From: Methylomarinum sp. Ch1-1
GTDB taxonomy: Bacteria; Pseudomonadota; Gammaproteobacteria; Methylococcales; Methylomonadaceae
Assembly: GCF_030717995.2 (NCBI RefSeq)
Contig: NZ_CP157743.1
Location: forward strand, 2,630,501 to 2,694,500
DNA: 64,000 bases
Direction of reading: 5' to 3'
Shown here: positions 16,366 to 25,580 of the stretch, piece by piece
Numbering within the stretch: the first letter of the stretch is position 1
How the letters are laid out: each line of letters begins with the position of its first letter
Translations under genes and position numbers: made by a program
Notes under the pieces: generated by a model
Databases searched by the model: none
Seen by the model: the letters and a program-made list of their open reading frames with translations, nothing else
Told to the model about the DNA's origin: nothing

Positions 16366-17445
16366 ATGTCCGTCGTAAACACCGTTAAAACCCCCTCTGT
16401 CTTGAATAAGCTGGCTTCGTTGACTCGAATCAGGGATGTCGAGGCCTTTGAGTTAAGCGTATTGAAAACGTTGGCCGAGCTTTTGAAAATAAAGCAATTG
16501 TCGATGTATAAAGTCGACGATAGGCATTCGTCATGTTACTTGTTAACTTACACCGCCGAGAATGATAATCAGCAGGCGAGTCAGGGCGATGGCGTGGAAT
16601 TCCACAAAGCCCTGATTTCTGATGACGATATTCCGGGCTATGTCAAAACGGCTTTTGCGTGGATCGAGTCGACCAACTCACCTTATACTTTAGCGCAGGA
16701 TGATGTTTATCAGACTGTCTATCCGGTGATCGGCGCGAAAAATATTGTCGGTTACATTTCATTGCAATTGCCGCATCGCTTAAATGAAACGGAAGCATTG
16801 GTGATCAACAGTATACTCAGTATTGCCCATAATTTTCATATCCTTTTACAAGAAAACCAGGAAGATAAATTAACCGGCTTGTTGAATCGTAAAACCTTCG
16901 AGGACAGCATCAATAAAATACAGGCGCTATTGACGCAGGGCGAAGTTGACGAGCGCTATAGCGGTATTGAAAAAAGACGGGCGGATTCAGCCGGCCATTT
17001 TTGGTTGGCGATTATGGATATCGATCATTTTAAGCGTATCAATGATAATTATGGCCATGTCTACGGTGATGAAGTCTTGCTGTTGGTGGCACAGCTGATG
17101 CGGGAAAGTTTTCGCGGCGAAGATTTACTGTTTCGTTTTGGGGGCGAGGAATTTGTCGTCATATTGAAGGGGGACGCTGTCGAAGGTGTCGCTAAGGTAT
17201 TGGAGCGTTTTCGCCGGAATGTCGAGACTTATCATTTTCCGCAAATCGATTTCGTAACCATCAGCATAGGCGCGACGCAGGTGACCGAGCGACATGCCAT
17301 CCCTGCCGATATCGTCGGCCGAGCGGATCAGGCGCTTTATTACGCCAAAGCACAGGGCAGGAATCAGTTGCGCTTTTATGAGGACTTGGTCGCTTCCGGT
17401 TCCATAAAGGAGCGTATCGAAGAAGGAACGATTGAACTGTTTTAA
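16366..17445 (+). CDS. GAF-GGDEF diguanylate cyclase
   Basis: 359-residue cytosolic protein that would make cyclic di-GMP from two GTP. Residues 1-160 form a GAF-like sensor with no membrane segment. The GGDEF domain starts at DKLTGLLNRKTFE; the active-site loop is FRFGGEEFVVIL (Gly259-Phe263), and metal-binding Asp is in MDIDHFKRINDNYGH. The inhibitory RxxD I-site is not evident before GGEEF (VAQLMRESFRGED), so product inhibition may be absent. The start is 19 bp after dnaQ. Confidence 0.93.
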   Translation: MSVVNTVKTPSVLNKLASLTRIRDVEAFELSVLKTLAELLKIKQLSMYKVDDRHSSCYLLTYTAENDNQQASQGDGVEFHKALISDDDIPGYVKTAFAWIESTNSPYTLAQDDVYQTVYPVIGAKNIVGYISLQLPHRLNETEALVINSILSIAHNFHILLQENQEDKLTGLLNRKTFEDSINKIQALLTQGEVDERYSGIEKRRADSAGHFWLAIMDIDHFKRINDNYGHVYGDEVLLLVAQLMRESFRGEDLLFRFGGEEFVVILKGDAVEGVAKVLERFRRNVETYHFPQIDFVTISIGATQVTERHAIPADIVGRADQALYYAKAQGRNQLRFYEDLVASGSIKERIEEGTIELF

Positions 17446-17538
17446 CTCGGCGTTTAAGATCGCTTGTATTCACCCTTTGAAAGTAACAAGCCATTGCGCT
17501 TGATGACAGTAAAATTTAAGCTGGGTTAAGTGTCTTTG

Positions 17539-17675
17539 TAACTATTCAGCATAAGAATACTTTTACTATCAGTTACTTGCTAAAGAAGATGCCGTATAAT
17601 CCCTGTCGCATACACTTCTTCCATAAGCAATTGATAGTAAAAGAAATATTATCTCGGTATCAAGCTGAATAGTTA
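17539..17675. mobile_element. MITE-like element, TATTCAGC family, copy 2
   Basis: Perfect 12-bp inverted ends TAACTATTCAGC and GCTGAATAGTTA. The 137-bp element carries an internal palindrome (ACTATCAGTTACTTGC against GCAATTGATAGT). It is non-coding and lies 30 bp before ppgK. Confidence 0.85.
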
Positions 17676-17705
17676 GTGTCTTTAATCAACAGATAAGGAA
17701 AATTC

Positions 17706-18470
17706 ATGCATATTCTTGGTGTAGACGTCGGCGGGTCCGGCATTAAGGGCGCTATCGTTGATACTGAAACGGGTGAGTTTGTAGGCGAACGTCACAGGAT
17801 AGCAACGCCGAAACCGGCGACGCCTGAAGCCGTGGCGGCAGTTATTGCGCAATTGGTCAATCATTTTAACTGGGAAGGCCCGGTGGGTTGCGGTTTCCCG
17901 GCATCAATTCAGCATGGCGTAGCTCGAACCGCGGCTAATCTTTCTTCTTCGTTCATTGGCGCCAATATCGATGCATTGTTCTCCGACGTGACGAAATGTT
18001 CTTGTTTCAATCTCAATGATGCCGACGCCGCCGGAATCGCCGAGATGAATTTTGGCGGAGGTGTCGGACAATCCGGCGTTGTCCTGCTTATTACCATCGG
18101 CACCGGCCTGGGTACGGCGTTTTTTTCCGATGGCGTGCTATTGCCCAATACCGAATTGGGGCACCTTTATCTGCCGAATGGCAAAAAAGGCGAGCACTTT
18201 GCGTCGGATGCGGTGAGAAAAAGCGAAGATCTCGGCTGGAAAAGTTGGGGCAAACGTTTCGATAAATATCTCCAGCAAATGGAGGCGCTGTTTTGGCCCG
18301 ATTTGATCATACTGGGCGGCGGTGCTAGCAAAAAATTTGATAAATTCAAGCACCAAATTAGCATTAATACCCCGGTAAAACCGGCGGAATTGTTGAATCA
18401 GGCAGGCATCGTCGGCGCCGCGCTTCATGCGCATTCAAAGAGCAGTCAATCGGTCCAATCAAAAGGCTAA
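17706..18470 (+). CDS. ppgK: Polyphosphate glucokinase (ROK family)
   Basis: 254-residue cytosolic kinase that phosphorylates glucose with polyphosphate (and often ATP). The ASKHA-fold phosphate loop is [15 protein letters not shown] at the N-terminus; the second loop is [17 protein letters not shown]. The catalytic-base region is [33 protein letters not shown] fits polyphosphate glucokinases rather than ordinary ROK glucokinases, which carry a CxCGxxGC zinc motif that is missing here. The stop codon lies within the probable left end of the ISL3-type element that follows. Confidence 0.92.
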   Translation: MHILGVDVGGSGIKGAIVDTETGEFVGERHRIATPKPATPEAVAAVIAQLVNHFNWEGPVGCGFPASIQHGVARTAANLSSSFIGANIDALFSDVTKCSCFNLNDADAAGIAEMNFGGGVGQSGVVLLITIGTGLGTAFFSDGVLLPNTELGHLYLPNGKKGEHFASDAVRKSEDLGWKSWGKRFDKYLQQMEALFWPDLIILGGGASKKFDKFKHQISINTPVKPAELLNQAGIVGAALHAHSKSSQSVQSKG

Positions 18471-18512
18471 CCCCGGATATTTCACAAAGGTGGGGAAGAC
18501 GGGGTCAGTTCT

Positions 18513-19835
18513 GAATGGCACTTACTTAAGCGATAACTAGTTGAAAGTATTAAAAAAGGCAGAAGAAGTGATAAACTTATTGTGACGAAACAAAGAAGCA
18601 ATCACCAAGCCCCCTGCCTTAATGTTCATTAATAACAAACTTATTCACGCCCAGCAACAAAGAATTCAGAAGTACAGAAAAGAAACTCATTCGTATAGTT
18701 TTTTTAATCTTCTAACCAGTCCGGAATTATTATCCTCAAATTAGTTTGTCGAACAGGCGAACTTATTGATAAGGAAGTGCCTACTCAATGGCGTTGGCGA
18801 GGAAAGCGTGTTCATCTAATAGATGGAACGACTGTTACGATGCCTGACACAGCAGAAAACCAGGCCGTTTATCCCCAGCAAAGTTGTCAGAAGCCTGGGC
18901 TTGGTTTTCCTATCTGCCGTCTTGTAGGTGTCATCTGTCTGGCGAGTGGAGCCGTTTTAAATGCGTCTATCGGACCTTTCAAAGGGAAAGGAGGCGATGA
19001 ACAAAGTCTACTTCGTAACATGCTGGGAACCTTTAATACCGGAGACCTTGTTCTAGGAGATGCCTATTATGGCACTTATTTTTTGTTGGCATCGCTACAG
19101 GAGAAAGGTGTTGATGCCGTATTTGAACAAATGGGAGCACGTAAACGGACAACAGATTTCAGTAAAGGCAAACAGTTAGGTGACGAAGACCACCTGGTGA
19201 CACTCAAAAAACCAAAGAAAAAACCTGACTGGATGGAGCAAAGCCAATATGATGATGCGCCTGAGACACTCCTTATTCGCGAGGTAAGCGTAAAAGGAAA
19301 ATTACTTATAACCACACTCCTTTCACCTAAAGAGGCTTCTAAATCTGAGTTAAAAGCGTTATATAAAAACGCTGGCAAATTGAAGTTGATTTCGCAATAT
19401 AAAAACAACCATGGGAATGGAAACTTTAAGCTGTAAAACGCCCGAAATGACTGAGAAAGAAATATGGGTTTATTTTTTAGCGTATAACTTAATACGGCTA
19501 TTGATGGCTCAGTCCGCATTATTAGCCGATATATTGCCTCGCCAGCTGAGTTTTAAACATACATTACAATGCTGGTTAGCCTGGAATCAACAAAGTGTTT
19601 TTATTGATATCGGAACAAGTGAAGAGCTGTTATTCATATTAATTGCTCAAAGACGAATTGGAAATCGTTCGGGACGAATAGAGCCCCGTGCAGTAAAAAG
19701 GAGGCCAAAACAGTTCTCTTTACTAACAAAACCTAGAAATGAAGCAAGAGCAGATATTAGAAAGAATGGCCACCCAAAGAAAGTAAAATAAGTGGTTGTT
19801 ATTAAAAGAGTTATGGGCTTAAGTAAGTGCCATTC
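18513..19835 (+). mobile_element. IS4-family insertion sequence
   Basis: 1323 bp with perfect 18-bp inverted ends GAATGGCACTTACTTAAG. It is flanked by an exact 11-bp target duplication GGGTCAGTTCT (18502-18512 and 19836-19846), so the insertion is recent or well preserved, although its transposase gene is broken. Confidence 0.95.
18622..19791 (+). pseudogene. IS4-family transposase, inactivated
   Basis: DDE transposase in pieces. The N-terminus (from MFINNKLIHAQQQ) hits a TAG near 18745, then the frame resumes at LVCRTGELIDKEV, suggesting an internal deletion. DDE residues are visible in LIDGTTVTMPD, LVLGDAYYGTYF and the later RWQIEVD. Two single-base losses follow: one in an A run near 19370 (needed to read YKKRWQIEVD) and one near 19393 (needed to read DFRNIKTTMG). 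The last frame ends in a lysine-rich tail. Not functional by itself. Confidence 0.9.
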
Positions 19836-19863
19836 GGGTCAGTTCTCACATTCCAACATGACA

Positions 19864-20706
19864 TTATTGTCCTTCATGTTTTTTTACAGCTCGGCTGACA
19901 GTCATATAGTGGACGCCAAAATGCCGGCCGATTTCCGCCATCGTATAGGTCCCGGATAAATACGCATTCGCCATCGCCTCATCCCTGTCTGGATAGCGGC
20001 TTTGATACGCTGACAGCGTCAGTGCGACCGCTCGTTTATGCGCCCTGGAGACATCCCGCAACGCGTCCGGCTTTTCGACAGGCTGCTGATGCGCGGCGAT
20101 AAAAGCCTCATCACCCAGAAACAGTTGGTGTCTTACCTGCGCCTTCGGGTCGGGCAGCCCTTTCCCTGCCATCACAAATTGCCGATACGCAGCCACGGCT
20201 TGGGTCCGGCTCATCCCGAATTGGCTCAACGTCCAGTTGACATCCAACCAGCGCGGCTCGCTGGCAGCCTGGATCATCGCCCGGTAGCTGCTCCACGCCC
20301 AGTCCTCCGGTCGCATCACCATGCCCGCCCGCACCGGATTCAACACCACATAGCGCGTGAGTTCCAACAAATGGCTGTCCTTTTGGACGAGAATTGCTTT
20401 ATAGCGTCCTTGAAACAAGTGCCCCGTTTCATGATGCCGGTGATTAAATTGCTGCGTATAGACTCCGTTGAGCTGCCGCATGCCGCGCGACAAATGCCCA
20501 TCGAGAGTTTCAACCAGCAAGTGATAATGGTTGGTCATTTGGCAATAGCCGTGAATCACCCAATTAAACCGCTCACAGACCTGCCCCAGCACGTCTAACC
20601 AGAGCTGCCGTTCATCATCGTTGGAATAGATCGCCTCGCGCCGGTCTCCCCGTGAAGTGATGTGGTATAGTCCGCCAGCAAATTCTAATCGTAAAGGGCG
20701 TGCCAT
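19864..20706 (-). CDS. REP-associated tyrosine transposase (Y1, IS200-like), copy 1
   Basis: 280-residue HUH-type single-strand transposase. The Y1 core has GGLYHITSRGDRREAIY, the HUH motif in TNHYHLLVET, and the region of the catalytic Tyr in LELTRYVVLNPVRAGMV. A C-terminal helix-turn-helix (YTMAEIGRHFGVHYMTVSRA) is typical of the longer members. The frame appears intact. Its cognate repeats would be the GGGGTCAGTTCT ends that flank it. Confidence 0.92.
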   Translation of the reverse strand: MARPLRLEFAGGLYHITSRGDRREAIYSNDDERQLWLDVLGQVCERFNWVIHGYCQMTNHYHLLVETLDGHLSRGMRQLNGVYTQQFNHRHHETGHLFQGRYKAILVQKDSHLLELTRYVVLNPVRAGMVMRPEDWAWSSYRAMIQAASEPRWLDVNWTLSQFGMSRTQAVAAYRQFVMAGKGLPDPKAQVRHQLFLGDEAFIAAHQQPVEKPDALRDVSRAHKRAVALTLSAYQSRYPDRDEAMANAYLSGTYTMAEIGRHFGVHYMTVSRAVKKHEGQ

Positions 20707-20757
20707 GGTTAAAATAGCCTCCTCAATGTTGGAATGTTAGAACTGACCCCGTGCTGT

Positions 20758-21984
20758 TCACACATCGAGCCAAATATGCTGAAACAATCGGCCCAAGTTA
20801 TAGATACCGTAGCAGCGGCGCTTGATCACTTTGATTTTGTTATTCAATCCTTCAACAAACCCGCTGGTTTCACGACGAATAAAATAGTTGGTGATGTGAT
20901 CACGCCAGTTGCCCAAGGTGGTCACAAAGGGCGAGAAACACTCCAATCCCAATTCCGCAATCCTGTTCAGCCACTGCGTTAACGCGTGTTCGGCCTGTGT
21001 TTTGGACAGGTTTTGTTCAAAGAGACCGGTCAGGACTTCACGTTGTACATAGACCTCTTTCAGTACCGGTGCCTGCCGGAATAACGCCAATAAAACGATT
21101 TGCTGTTCTTCGGTCAAGCGATTCCAAGGCTTTCGAAACGCCCACATGGCGCCTTTCAGTTGAGCATACTCCGATTCCGGTAAGGTTTGTTTCAGTTGCT
21201 TCATTTCGGCTTTGCGCGCTTTATCGGCACAGTCACGATAATGTTTGGCGACATGAAAGCGGTCTACCACAACCTGAGCGTTGGGTAGGGTTTCTTGAGC
21301 GGCATTACAGTAACCTTCGTTCATATCGATGCAGACACGACGGATGCTTTGGCATTGCCGAGGCGGCAGCGTCTTTAAAAAGGCCTTGACGGTTTCTTTT
21401 TTGCGATCCGGTAACACCGCCAAGAGATACTTTTCACGTTGCGCCGTCAGTCCGGACACGATGACGACAAAATCCTTATGGCCTTTCTTCAAGGCAATTT
21501 CATCAATTCCAATCAACTCTAAATCGGGCACTGTCGACCAGTCCACTTGGCGCTGAATATGCCGATCGAGGATGCCTTCAATACAACCGATGCTGAGATT
21601 CCGTTTCAGGCTGACGTCACTGAGCGTGCTATTGACCAACTCGCGTAAAATCCAATTCTCATAGGCTTTGGTATGCGGGCTCTTGGGATCGTACCACTCG
21701 CAACGTTGCGTTGTCGTTGGCCCTTTGTCACAGTAGGGACATTGAAAACGCTTCGGCCGGATGCGAATCCAGACCGGTCGGTCAAAAATCGGTAGATGCC
21801 GTAGCGTAATCGCTTTGTCGTAACCGTGAAATTTGTCGATCGTCCGTCCGCAGTGACGACATACCCCCGTATCACGGGTACTGACAACAGTGATCACCAG
21901 ACCCTTATCGGTTTGTTCGTATTTTTCGACGCTAACATTGGGCAAGTCTAACGGTATTTGTATCTGCGGTTGATTCATTGGCAT
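20758..21984 (-). CDS. ISL3-family transposase
   Basis: 408 residues with no internal stop. The N-terminal zinc-finger pair is CRHCGRTID and CPYCDKGPTT; a DDE-type core follows with LELIGIDEIALKKGH, VCIDMNEGY, VVVDRFHVAKHY and the C-terminal ETSGFVEGLNNKIKVIKRR. The chain ends at HIWLDV, a little shorter than some family members, so a slight C-terminal loss cannot be excluded. It probably encodes an active enzyme, but the element is split by the nested insertion. Confidence 0.93.
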   Translation of the reverse strand: MPMNQPQIQIPLDLPNVSVEKYEQTDKGLVITVVSTRDTGVCRHCGRTIDKFHGYDKAITLRHLPIFDRPVWIRIRPKRFQCPYCDKGPTTTQRCEWYDPKSPHTKAYENWILRELVNSTLSDVSLKRNLSIGCIEGILDRHIQRQVDWSTVPDLELIGIDEIALKKGHKDFVVIVSGLTAQREKYLLAVLPDRKKETVKAFLKTLPPRQCQSIRRVCIDMNEGYCNAAQETLPNAQVVVDRFHVAKHYRDCADKARKAEMKQLKQTLPESEYAQLKGAMWAFRKPWNRLTEEQQIVLLALFRQAPVLKEVYVQREVLTGLFEQNLSKTQAEHALTQWLNRIAELGLECFSPFVTTLGNWRDHITNYFIRRETSGFVEGLNNKIKVIKRRCYGIYNLGRLFQHIWLDV

Positions 21985-22347
21985 TCAAAGAAAAAGTCGT
22001 GTCGTTCTGGTATTTTACATGAGGCTCCCGTTGCGGTCTCCTAACATACTATATGTTGTGGTCTCCCACGGGAAATCCGGAAGAGCCGTAAAAACCGGAA
22101 ATAATGGTTCTCAAGGTATGACTGAAAGGCTAATTAGATGATTTTTGTCGTGTACAGAGATCAAGTAATCATTGTGCTCCTGAAATTACCATGCTATAAG
22201 TAAGGTTCTGTTGATTTGTTTTCTCTCGATAACTTTATAATATTGGCTTTTATAAGGTGGTATAAAGTGAAACTGAATTAATAGATATTTACATAATATA
22301 ATCGCACTTTTACTACAGGTGCAAATATTACAAAAATGGGGAAAATA

Positions 22348-22455
22348 ATGAAAAAAGTATTCGCAATTTTAGCTGTTACATTAATGCTTGTTGGTTTAAC
22401 TGGTTGTATGGATGATCCTGACGAGTCGAATCAACATGTTACAAGAAACAATTAA
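22348..22455 (+). CDS. Tiny lipoprotein (35 residues)
   Basis: A lipoprotein signal peptide, starting MKKVFAILAV and ending in the lipobox LTGC, is followed by only 15 acidic/polar residues (MDDPDESNQHVTRNN). GGGGA lies 5 bp before the ATG, and TATAAT occurs at about 22296 upstream. It resembles entericidin-like or other stress-induced mini-lipoproteins only in size and layout. Codon use is AT-rich, like the neighbouring integron and unlike the core genes. Function unknown. Confidence 0.65.
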   Translation: MKKVFAILAVTLMLVGLTGCMDDPDESNQHVTRNN

Positions 22456-22769
22456 TAGTTAGTGGTTTAATTTTCTTTGATTTTTAGTACTGAGAATTAT
22501 ACAGCACTGAAAATAAAGGAATAAACTATCTGGTCTAAAATTGACATAATCAGGTTTTTAGATTTGTCTTTCAAAATTGAAGCCCGGATAAAACCGTTGG
22601 AATACGATTTGAGAAGATGATAAATTAATCAGCCTCGATTCTTCTTTAATCTAAATGCTGCCGGTCATGGACAAAAGGACGTTTGTTGTAGTAAACGAAC
22701 ATTGTAAATCAAATTATTGTATAGACATGTTCTTTACTGTAAAGGGATGTTGGTAATTTCTTCCAATTT
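22456..22769. other. AT-rich non-coding stretch
   Basis: No reading frame is supported. Together with the terminator at 22770 it could be a long 3' leader or a small RNA, but no conserved structure is recognised. Confidence 0.4.
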
Positions 22770-22800
22770 AACCTGGCAGATTTATTTACCAGGTTTTTTT
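22770..22800 (+). terminator. Rho-independent terminator
   Basis: AACCTGG and CCAGGTT form a 7-bp stem around a 12-base AT-rich loop, with a run of eight T. It ends the transcript that includes the tiny lipoprotein gene. Confidence 0.85.
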
Positions 22801-22849
22801 TGGTCGATAAATTAAGATATATTAATAAAATATTTAGTTTAATCTAATT

Positions 22850-22911
22850 CAATAACCAAAAAGGGGCAGACACCTTTGGATCTGCACGTCCCTTTGACCG
22901 ACTTGTTAGTC
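22850..22911 (-). other. attC-like recombination site, last in the array
   Basis: On the minus strand it begins with GACTAAC (R''-like) just 11 bp after the stop of the upstream cassette gene and ends with GTTATTG. The inner arms CAAAGGG and CCCCTTTTTG can pair. Each core box departs from the RYYYAAC/GTTRRRY consensus at one or two positions. Confidence 0.5.
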
Positions 22912-22922
22912 AAATGAAGTAC

Positions 22923-23777
22923 CTATACAGATTGCATTTGGTATCGGACTAAATCGATTCTATACTCCTCATTACTATCAAAGTTACAGAAAAGATTATG
23001 ATAATTCGCTGCCCATACATATTTTTCCAAAATGTCTGGCTTGTCATAATATTTTTGTAGTTTATTTTCTATCACCTTTTTGTGCATATCCAATTCATTC
23101 AAAAACGGAGCGTCCGAAATATTGATAGATTCAAGGTAATTGAGAAAAAGAAGTCCATCACTATCCCTATACAAATACTGCTTTAAATAGTTGTTATACT
23201 TATTCAATTGAAAATCTTTGTCGATTTCGACAAACATGGCTTCTGCTGATTTCGTCAGAATAATACGCGGATATTTGGCCTGCTTTGATTCCGCTTCATA
23301 AGCATCTATAAGACCAATTCCATAAATAGTCCTTTCATCCATGTAAAGTTCACCAACAGTAATAGCGCCACGAACAAAAAAACCACGATTTACCAGTTGC
23401 GACTGAATTAAATAAAGAGTTCTGAATACAGTCCAAAACGCATCAAGTCCTTTTATCAACGTACCATAATGGAAACTATCGCCGATTGGGCAACCGATTA
23501 AGATACAGTCCGTAAAAACACGAAACTTGTGCTTAGCTTTTATTTCCGATGAATTACTAGATAAATTATACAAATCATCGGCGAAGTGATCTGTTAAGCT
23601 AAAGTTAGCTTCCTTTAACGCATCTTGAAATTTTGCAAATAATTGTTGTGATTTACCATCTTTTTTTGCATCTCGAACAAGTTCTTTAAATCCAAGAACA
23701 TCAAGAAAAGCTACTATAGAGTTACTTAACTCAACTTGACCTTCTGTGTTTAAATAAGGATTTAACTTATCGTTCAT
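22923..23777 (-). CDS. Cassette gene: possible class III nucleotide cyclase-like protein
   Basis: 284 residues, soluble. The layout resembles a divergent class III cyclase catalytic domain: IVAFLDVLGFKELV near the N-terminus (Asp26), VFTDCILIG (Asp90) where the second metal-binding Asp would be, then RGFFVRGAITVGELY and IYGIGLIDAYEAE, reminiscent of the RxGixxGxV...G..vn.A.R motif. The residues that set purine specificity are not clear, so catalysis is unproven. It is a minus-strand integron cassette gene, AT-rich, followed by an attC-like site. If it is a cyclase, a signalling or anti-phage role would be a guess only. Confidence 0.5.
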   Translation of the reverse strand: MNDKLNPYLNTEGQVELSNSIVAFLDVLGFKELVRDAKKDGKSQQLFAKFQDALKEANFSLTDHFADDLYNLSSNSSEIKAKHKFRVFTDCILIGCPIGDSFHYGTLIKGLDAFWTVFRTLYLIQSQLVNRGFFVRGAITVGELYMDERTIYGIGLIDAYEAESKQAKYPRIILTKSAEAMFVEIDKDFQLNKYNNYLKQYLYRDSDGLLFLNYLESINISDAPFLNELDMHKKVIENKLQKYYDKPDILEKYVWAANYHNLFCNFDSNEEYRIDLVRYQMQSV

Positions 23778-23838
23778 ATGACTATTCTAATTCTATTATT
23801 GCAGTATTGGAGCCTGACCCTTTCGACTTCTAAAATAG

Positions 23839-24540
23839 TTATTGAGCAATAATAAATTTGTTTACCCCTCCATTAGAAACAAGTACATGACGCTCGATCC
23901 ATCCTCCTTGTAGGTTACTTGTTGTATAGTAATAATTTCCTATGTTATTAACAGAAGGAACATCCCAAGACACAATTGCTTGAATTATCCACTTACCAGC
24001 AGGTATATCATGAAATTCAAAGTTTCCTTGTGCATCACATACACTTGACTTTAATAGATCTTTTGCCTCTCCATCTAGTTTTTCAATCGAAAGTATATAT
24101 TTATCATAGTCTATATACTCTTTAAAATATGCACTATCAGGATACATTAAAACATCTCGTCCAGCACATGTAACTATTCCCCCTCCCTTTTGCCTTAAAA
24201 AAGCTTGACCAGTTACGATATTAGAACCTGATTGATATTCTTCTTTGATGAATTTTGGAGGCACGTAATGAGGGAGCCCAGGCTTACAATAAAAGTATTT
24301 CCCTATAGGAGATCCATTTTTTTGCACATACATTTCTACTGTATTTGAATCTACTAGTGTTGCTCTTTTTCTAAACCAATCTTTGCATTCACTAACTGAA
24401 TAAATACATCTTTCTTTAGATTTTCTTTCAATGCACGGTTTATTTTCTACCGAATTTTCTATTTTAATTTCTTCCCATCCAGGATATTTCATGCTTGCGC
24501 AACCTTCAATTAAAATTAGAGTATAAATAATTTTTTTCAT
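23839..24540 (-). CDS. Cassette gene: lipoprotein with a carboxypeptidase-regulatory-like domain
   Basis: 233 residues. A short lipoprotein signal ends at LIEGC (Cys14). The C-terminal half (VTGQAFLRQKGGG, then FEFHDIPAGKWIIQA) resembles the transthyretin-like fold found in many surface proteins. It carries several further Cys (CIERKSKERCIYSVSEC) that may form disulphides. Likely a periplasmic-facing lipoprotein of unknown function. AT-rich, like the other cassette genes. Confidence 0.7.
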   Translation of the reverse strand: MKKIIYTLILIEGCASMKYPGWEEIKIENSVENKPCIERKSKERCIYSVSECKDWFRKRATLVDSNTVEMYVQKNGSPIGKYFYCKPGLPHYVPPKFIKEEYQSGSNIVTGQAFLRQKGGGIVTCAGRDVLMYPDSAYFKEYIDYDKYILSIEKLDGEAKDLLKSSVCDAQGNFEFHDIPAGKWIIQAIVSWDVPSVNNIGNYYYTTSNLQGGWIERHVLVSNGGVNKFIIAQ

Positions 24541-24549
24541 ATTTAAATT

Positions 24550-24736
24550 AAATAACGTTTATCACAACCAGTTTTAAGAAATCCAATGCACGTCTACTCA
24601 GGATCCAGAGGCAATCGAAACCAATCGAGTCCGACCCTTTCTACTTTTTTTTACAGGCCGCCTAGAGCCGTATGGCGCAATAGAACAAAGGTGTCTGACC
24701 CTTTCGATGTTCCCTTTCGATGTTCCTTGGTTAGGT
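24550..24736 (-). other. Degenerate attC-like region
   Basis: On the minus strand ACCTAAC, a perfect R'' consensus, overlaps the stop codon of the upstream cassette gene, as at the better attC. A weak R' (GTTATTT) is at 24550-24556. The 187-bp length exceeds normal attC, and the interior holds repeated CCCTTTCGATGTTCC stretches, so an attC that has received other repeats is the likeliest reading. Confidence 0.4.
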
Positions 24737-25483
24737 TTTATCATAGCTTACTCCTGATTGCTTTTCGAAGTAATTACGAAATTTGATTACCTTATAAAAA
24801 CAACTTTGATCTTCGAATGCTTTTGCTGCAAACCCAAACGCAAGGATACTTCTATAAAAGTAATTCCACATATCTGAACGATGCTCTTCTTCTCTAGGTG
24901 TATTGAGCATTCCCGATACTTGAAATCTTGGAGGAATACCTCCAAACATATCCATAATGTGAGGTGATGCACCATGAACAAAACCAGAATATGCTTTATT
25001 TATTGTTCTGGACAACTCTACTCCTGTACTCGGGTCTAATTCTTGCCCATTAATTTTTGAAACATAAGCACGAATTTTTTTTCTTGAAACCATACCCCTT
25101 TTCTGTGTGGATTTTAGTGCAGAATCTTGGTTATCAAATTCCTCTTTATAAAACTCGTCCAGATAATCTTTATGAATTTGCGTTATTTCTCCATTTGTAA
25201 GTCCATAAACAAGAAATAAAATATCTTCCTGAAACTCATCTAGCATTCGCTGTATAGCTGCTTGGTCTTGAAAAAGACCATTATCCGTTAACACTTTTAT
25301 TGAATGCAGACTTGTAACCATACGAGCTAATTTTTGTACTATGGCTTGTAATATTGATTGCTCTTCATATCGAAACACAAAACTATCTTTAAAGGGAACC
25401 TGTTTTGGTGGTGGCACATTCCCTGAAAAATAGTTTACAGCATGCTCCATGAATTTTAAGGTTTCTTTATATAGTTCATTCAT
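24731..25483 (-). CDS. Cassette gene: unknown soluble helical protein
   Basis: 250 residues, predicted mainly helical, with no signal peptide or membrane segment. No family is recognised. Segments such as YSGFVHGASPHIMDM and the long central helices suggest a structural or abortive-infection-type helical domain only in the loosest sense. Its start lies 10 bp after the attC at 25493-25580 and its stop overlaps another attC core, the classical one-gene cassette layout. Confidence 0.7.
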   Translation of the reverse strand: MNELYKETLKFMEHAVNYFSGNVPPPKQVPFKDSFVFRYEEQSILQAIVQKLARMVTSLHSIKVLTDNGLFQDQAAIQRMLDEFQEDILFLVYGLTNGEITQIHKDYLDEFYKEEFDNQDSALKSTQKRGMVSRKKIRAYVSKINGQELDPSTGVELSRTINKAYSGFVHGASPHIMDMFGGIPPRFQVSGMLNTPREEEHRSDMWNYFYRSILAFGFAAKAFEDQSCFYKVIKFRNYFEKQSGVSYDKT

Positions 25484-25492
25484 ACGCGAAAA

Positions 25493-25580
25493 ACATAACG
25501 ACCAAGCTCACCGGCAAAATAAAGCGTAGCGAGGAACGAGCGCAGCTTTATTTTGTCCGAGTGCAGCGCCTTGTTATACG
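25493..25580 (-). other. Integron attC site
   Basis: 88 bp on the minus strand, from CGTATAACAAGGCGCTGC (R''-side) to GCTTGGTCGTTATG (R'-side). The long imperfect hairpin includes GACAAAATAAAGC pairing with GCTTTATTTTG. The R'' box contains the stop codon of the preceding cassette gene, and the next gene begins 10 bp after the R' box. Each core box deviates at one position from RYYYAAC/GTTRRRY. Confidence 0.85.

Larger units (their letters stand above)
18501..20750 (-). mobile_element. REP-associated transposase element 1, interrupted by an IS4-type copy
   Basis: Inverted ends: GGGGTCAGTTCT (18501-18512), continued after the IS4-type insertion by CACATTCCAACAT (19847-19859), and on the right the complement of GGGGTCAGTTCTAACATTCC (20725-20750). 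The transposase gene lies inside. Removing the IS4-type insertion restores a single element of about 0.9 kb. Confidence 0.75.
18465..22087 (-). mobile_element. ISL3-family insertion sequence, split by a nested element
   Basis: The right end, read inward from 22087, is GGCTCTTCCGGATTTCCCG, typical of ISL3. A weaker match, GGCTAACCCCGGATATTTC at 18465, is proposed as the left end. Between it and the transposase stop at 20758 lies the REP-transposase element 18501-20750. No 8-bp target duplication is visible, so the left end is tentative; 20751-22087 alone is certain. Confidence 0.6.
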
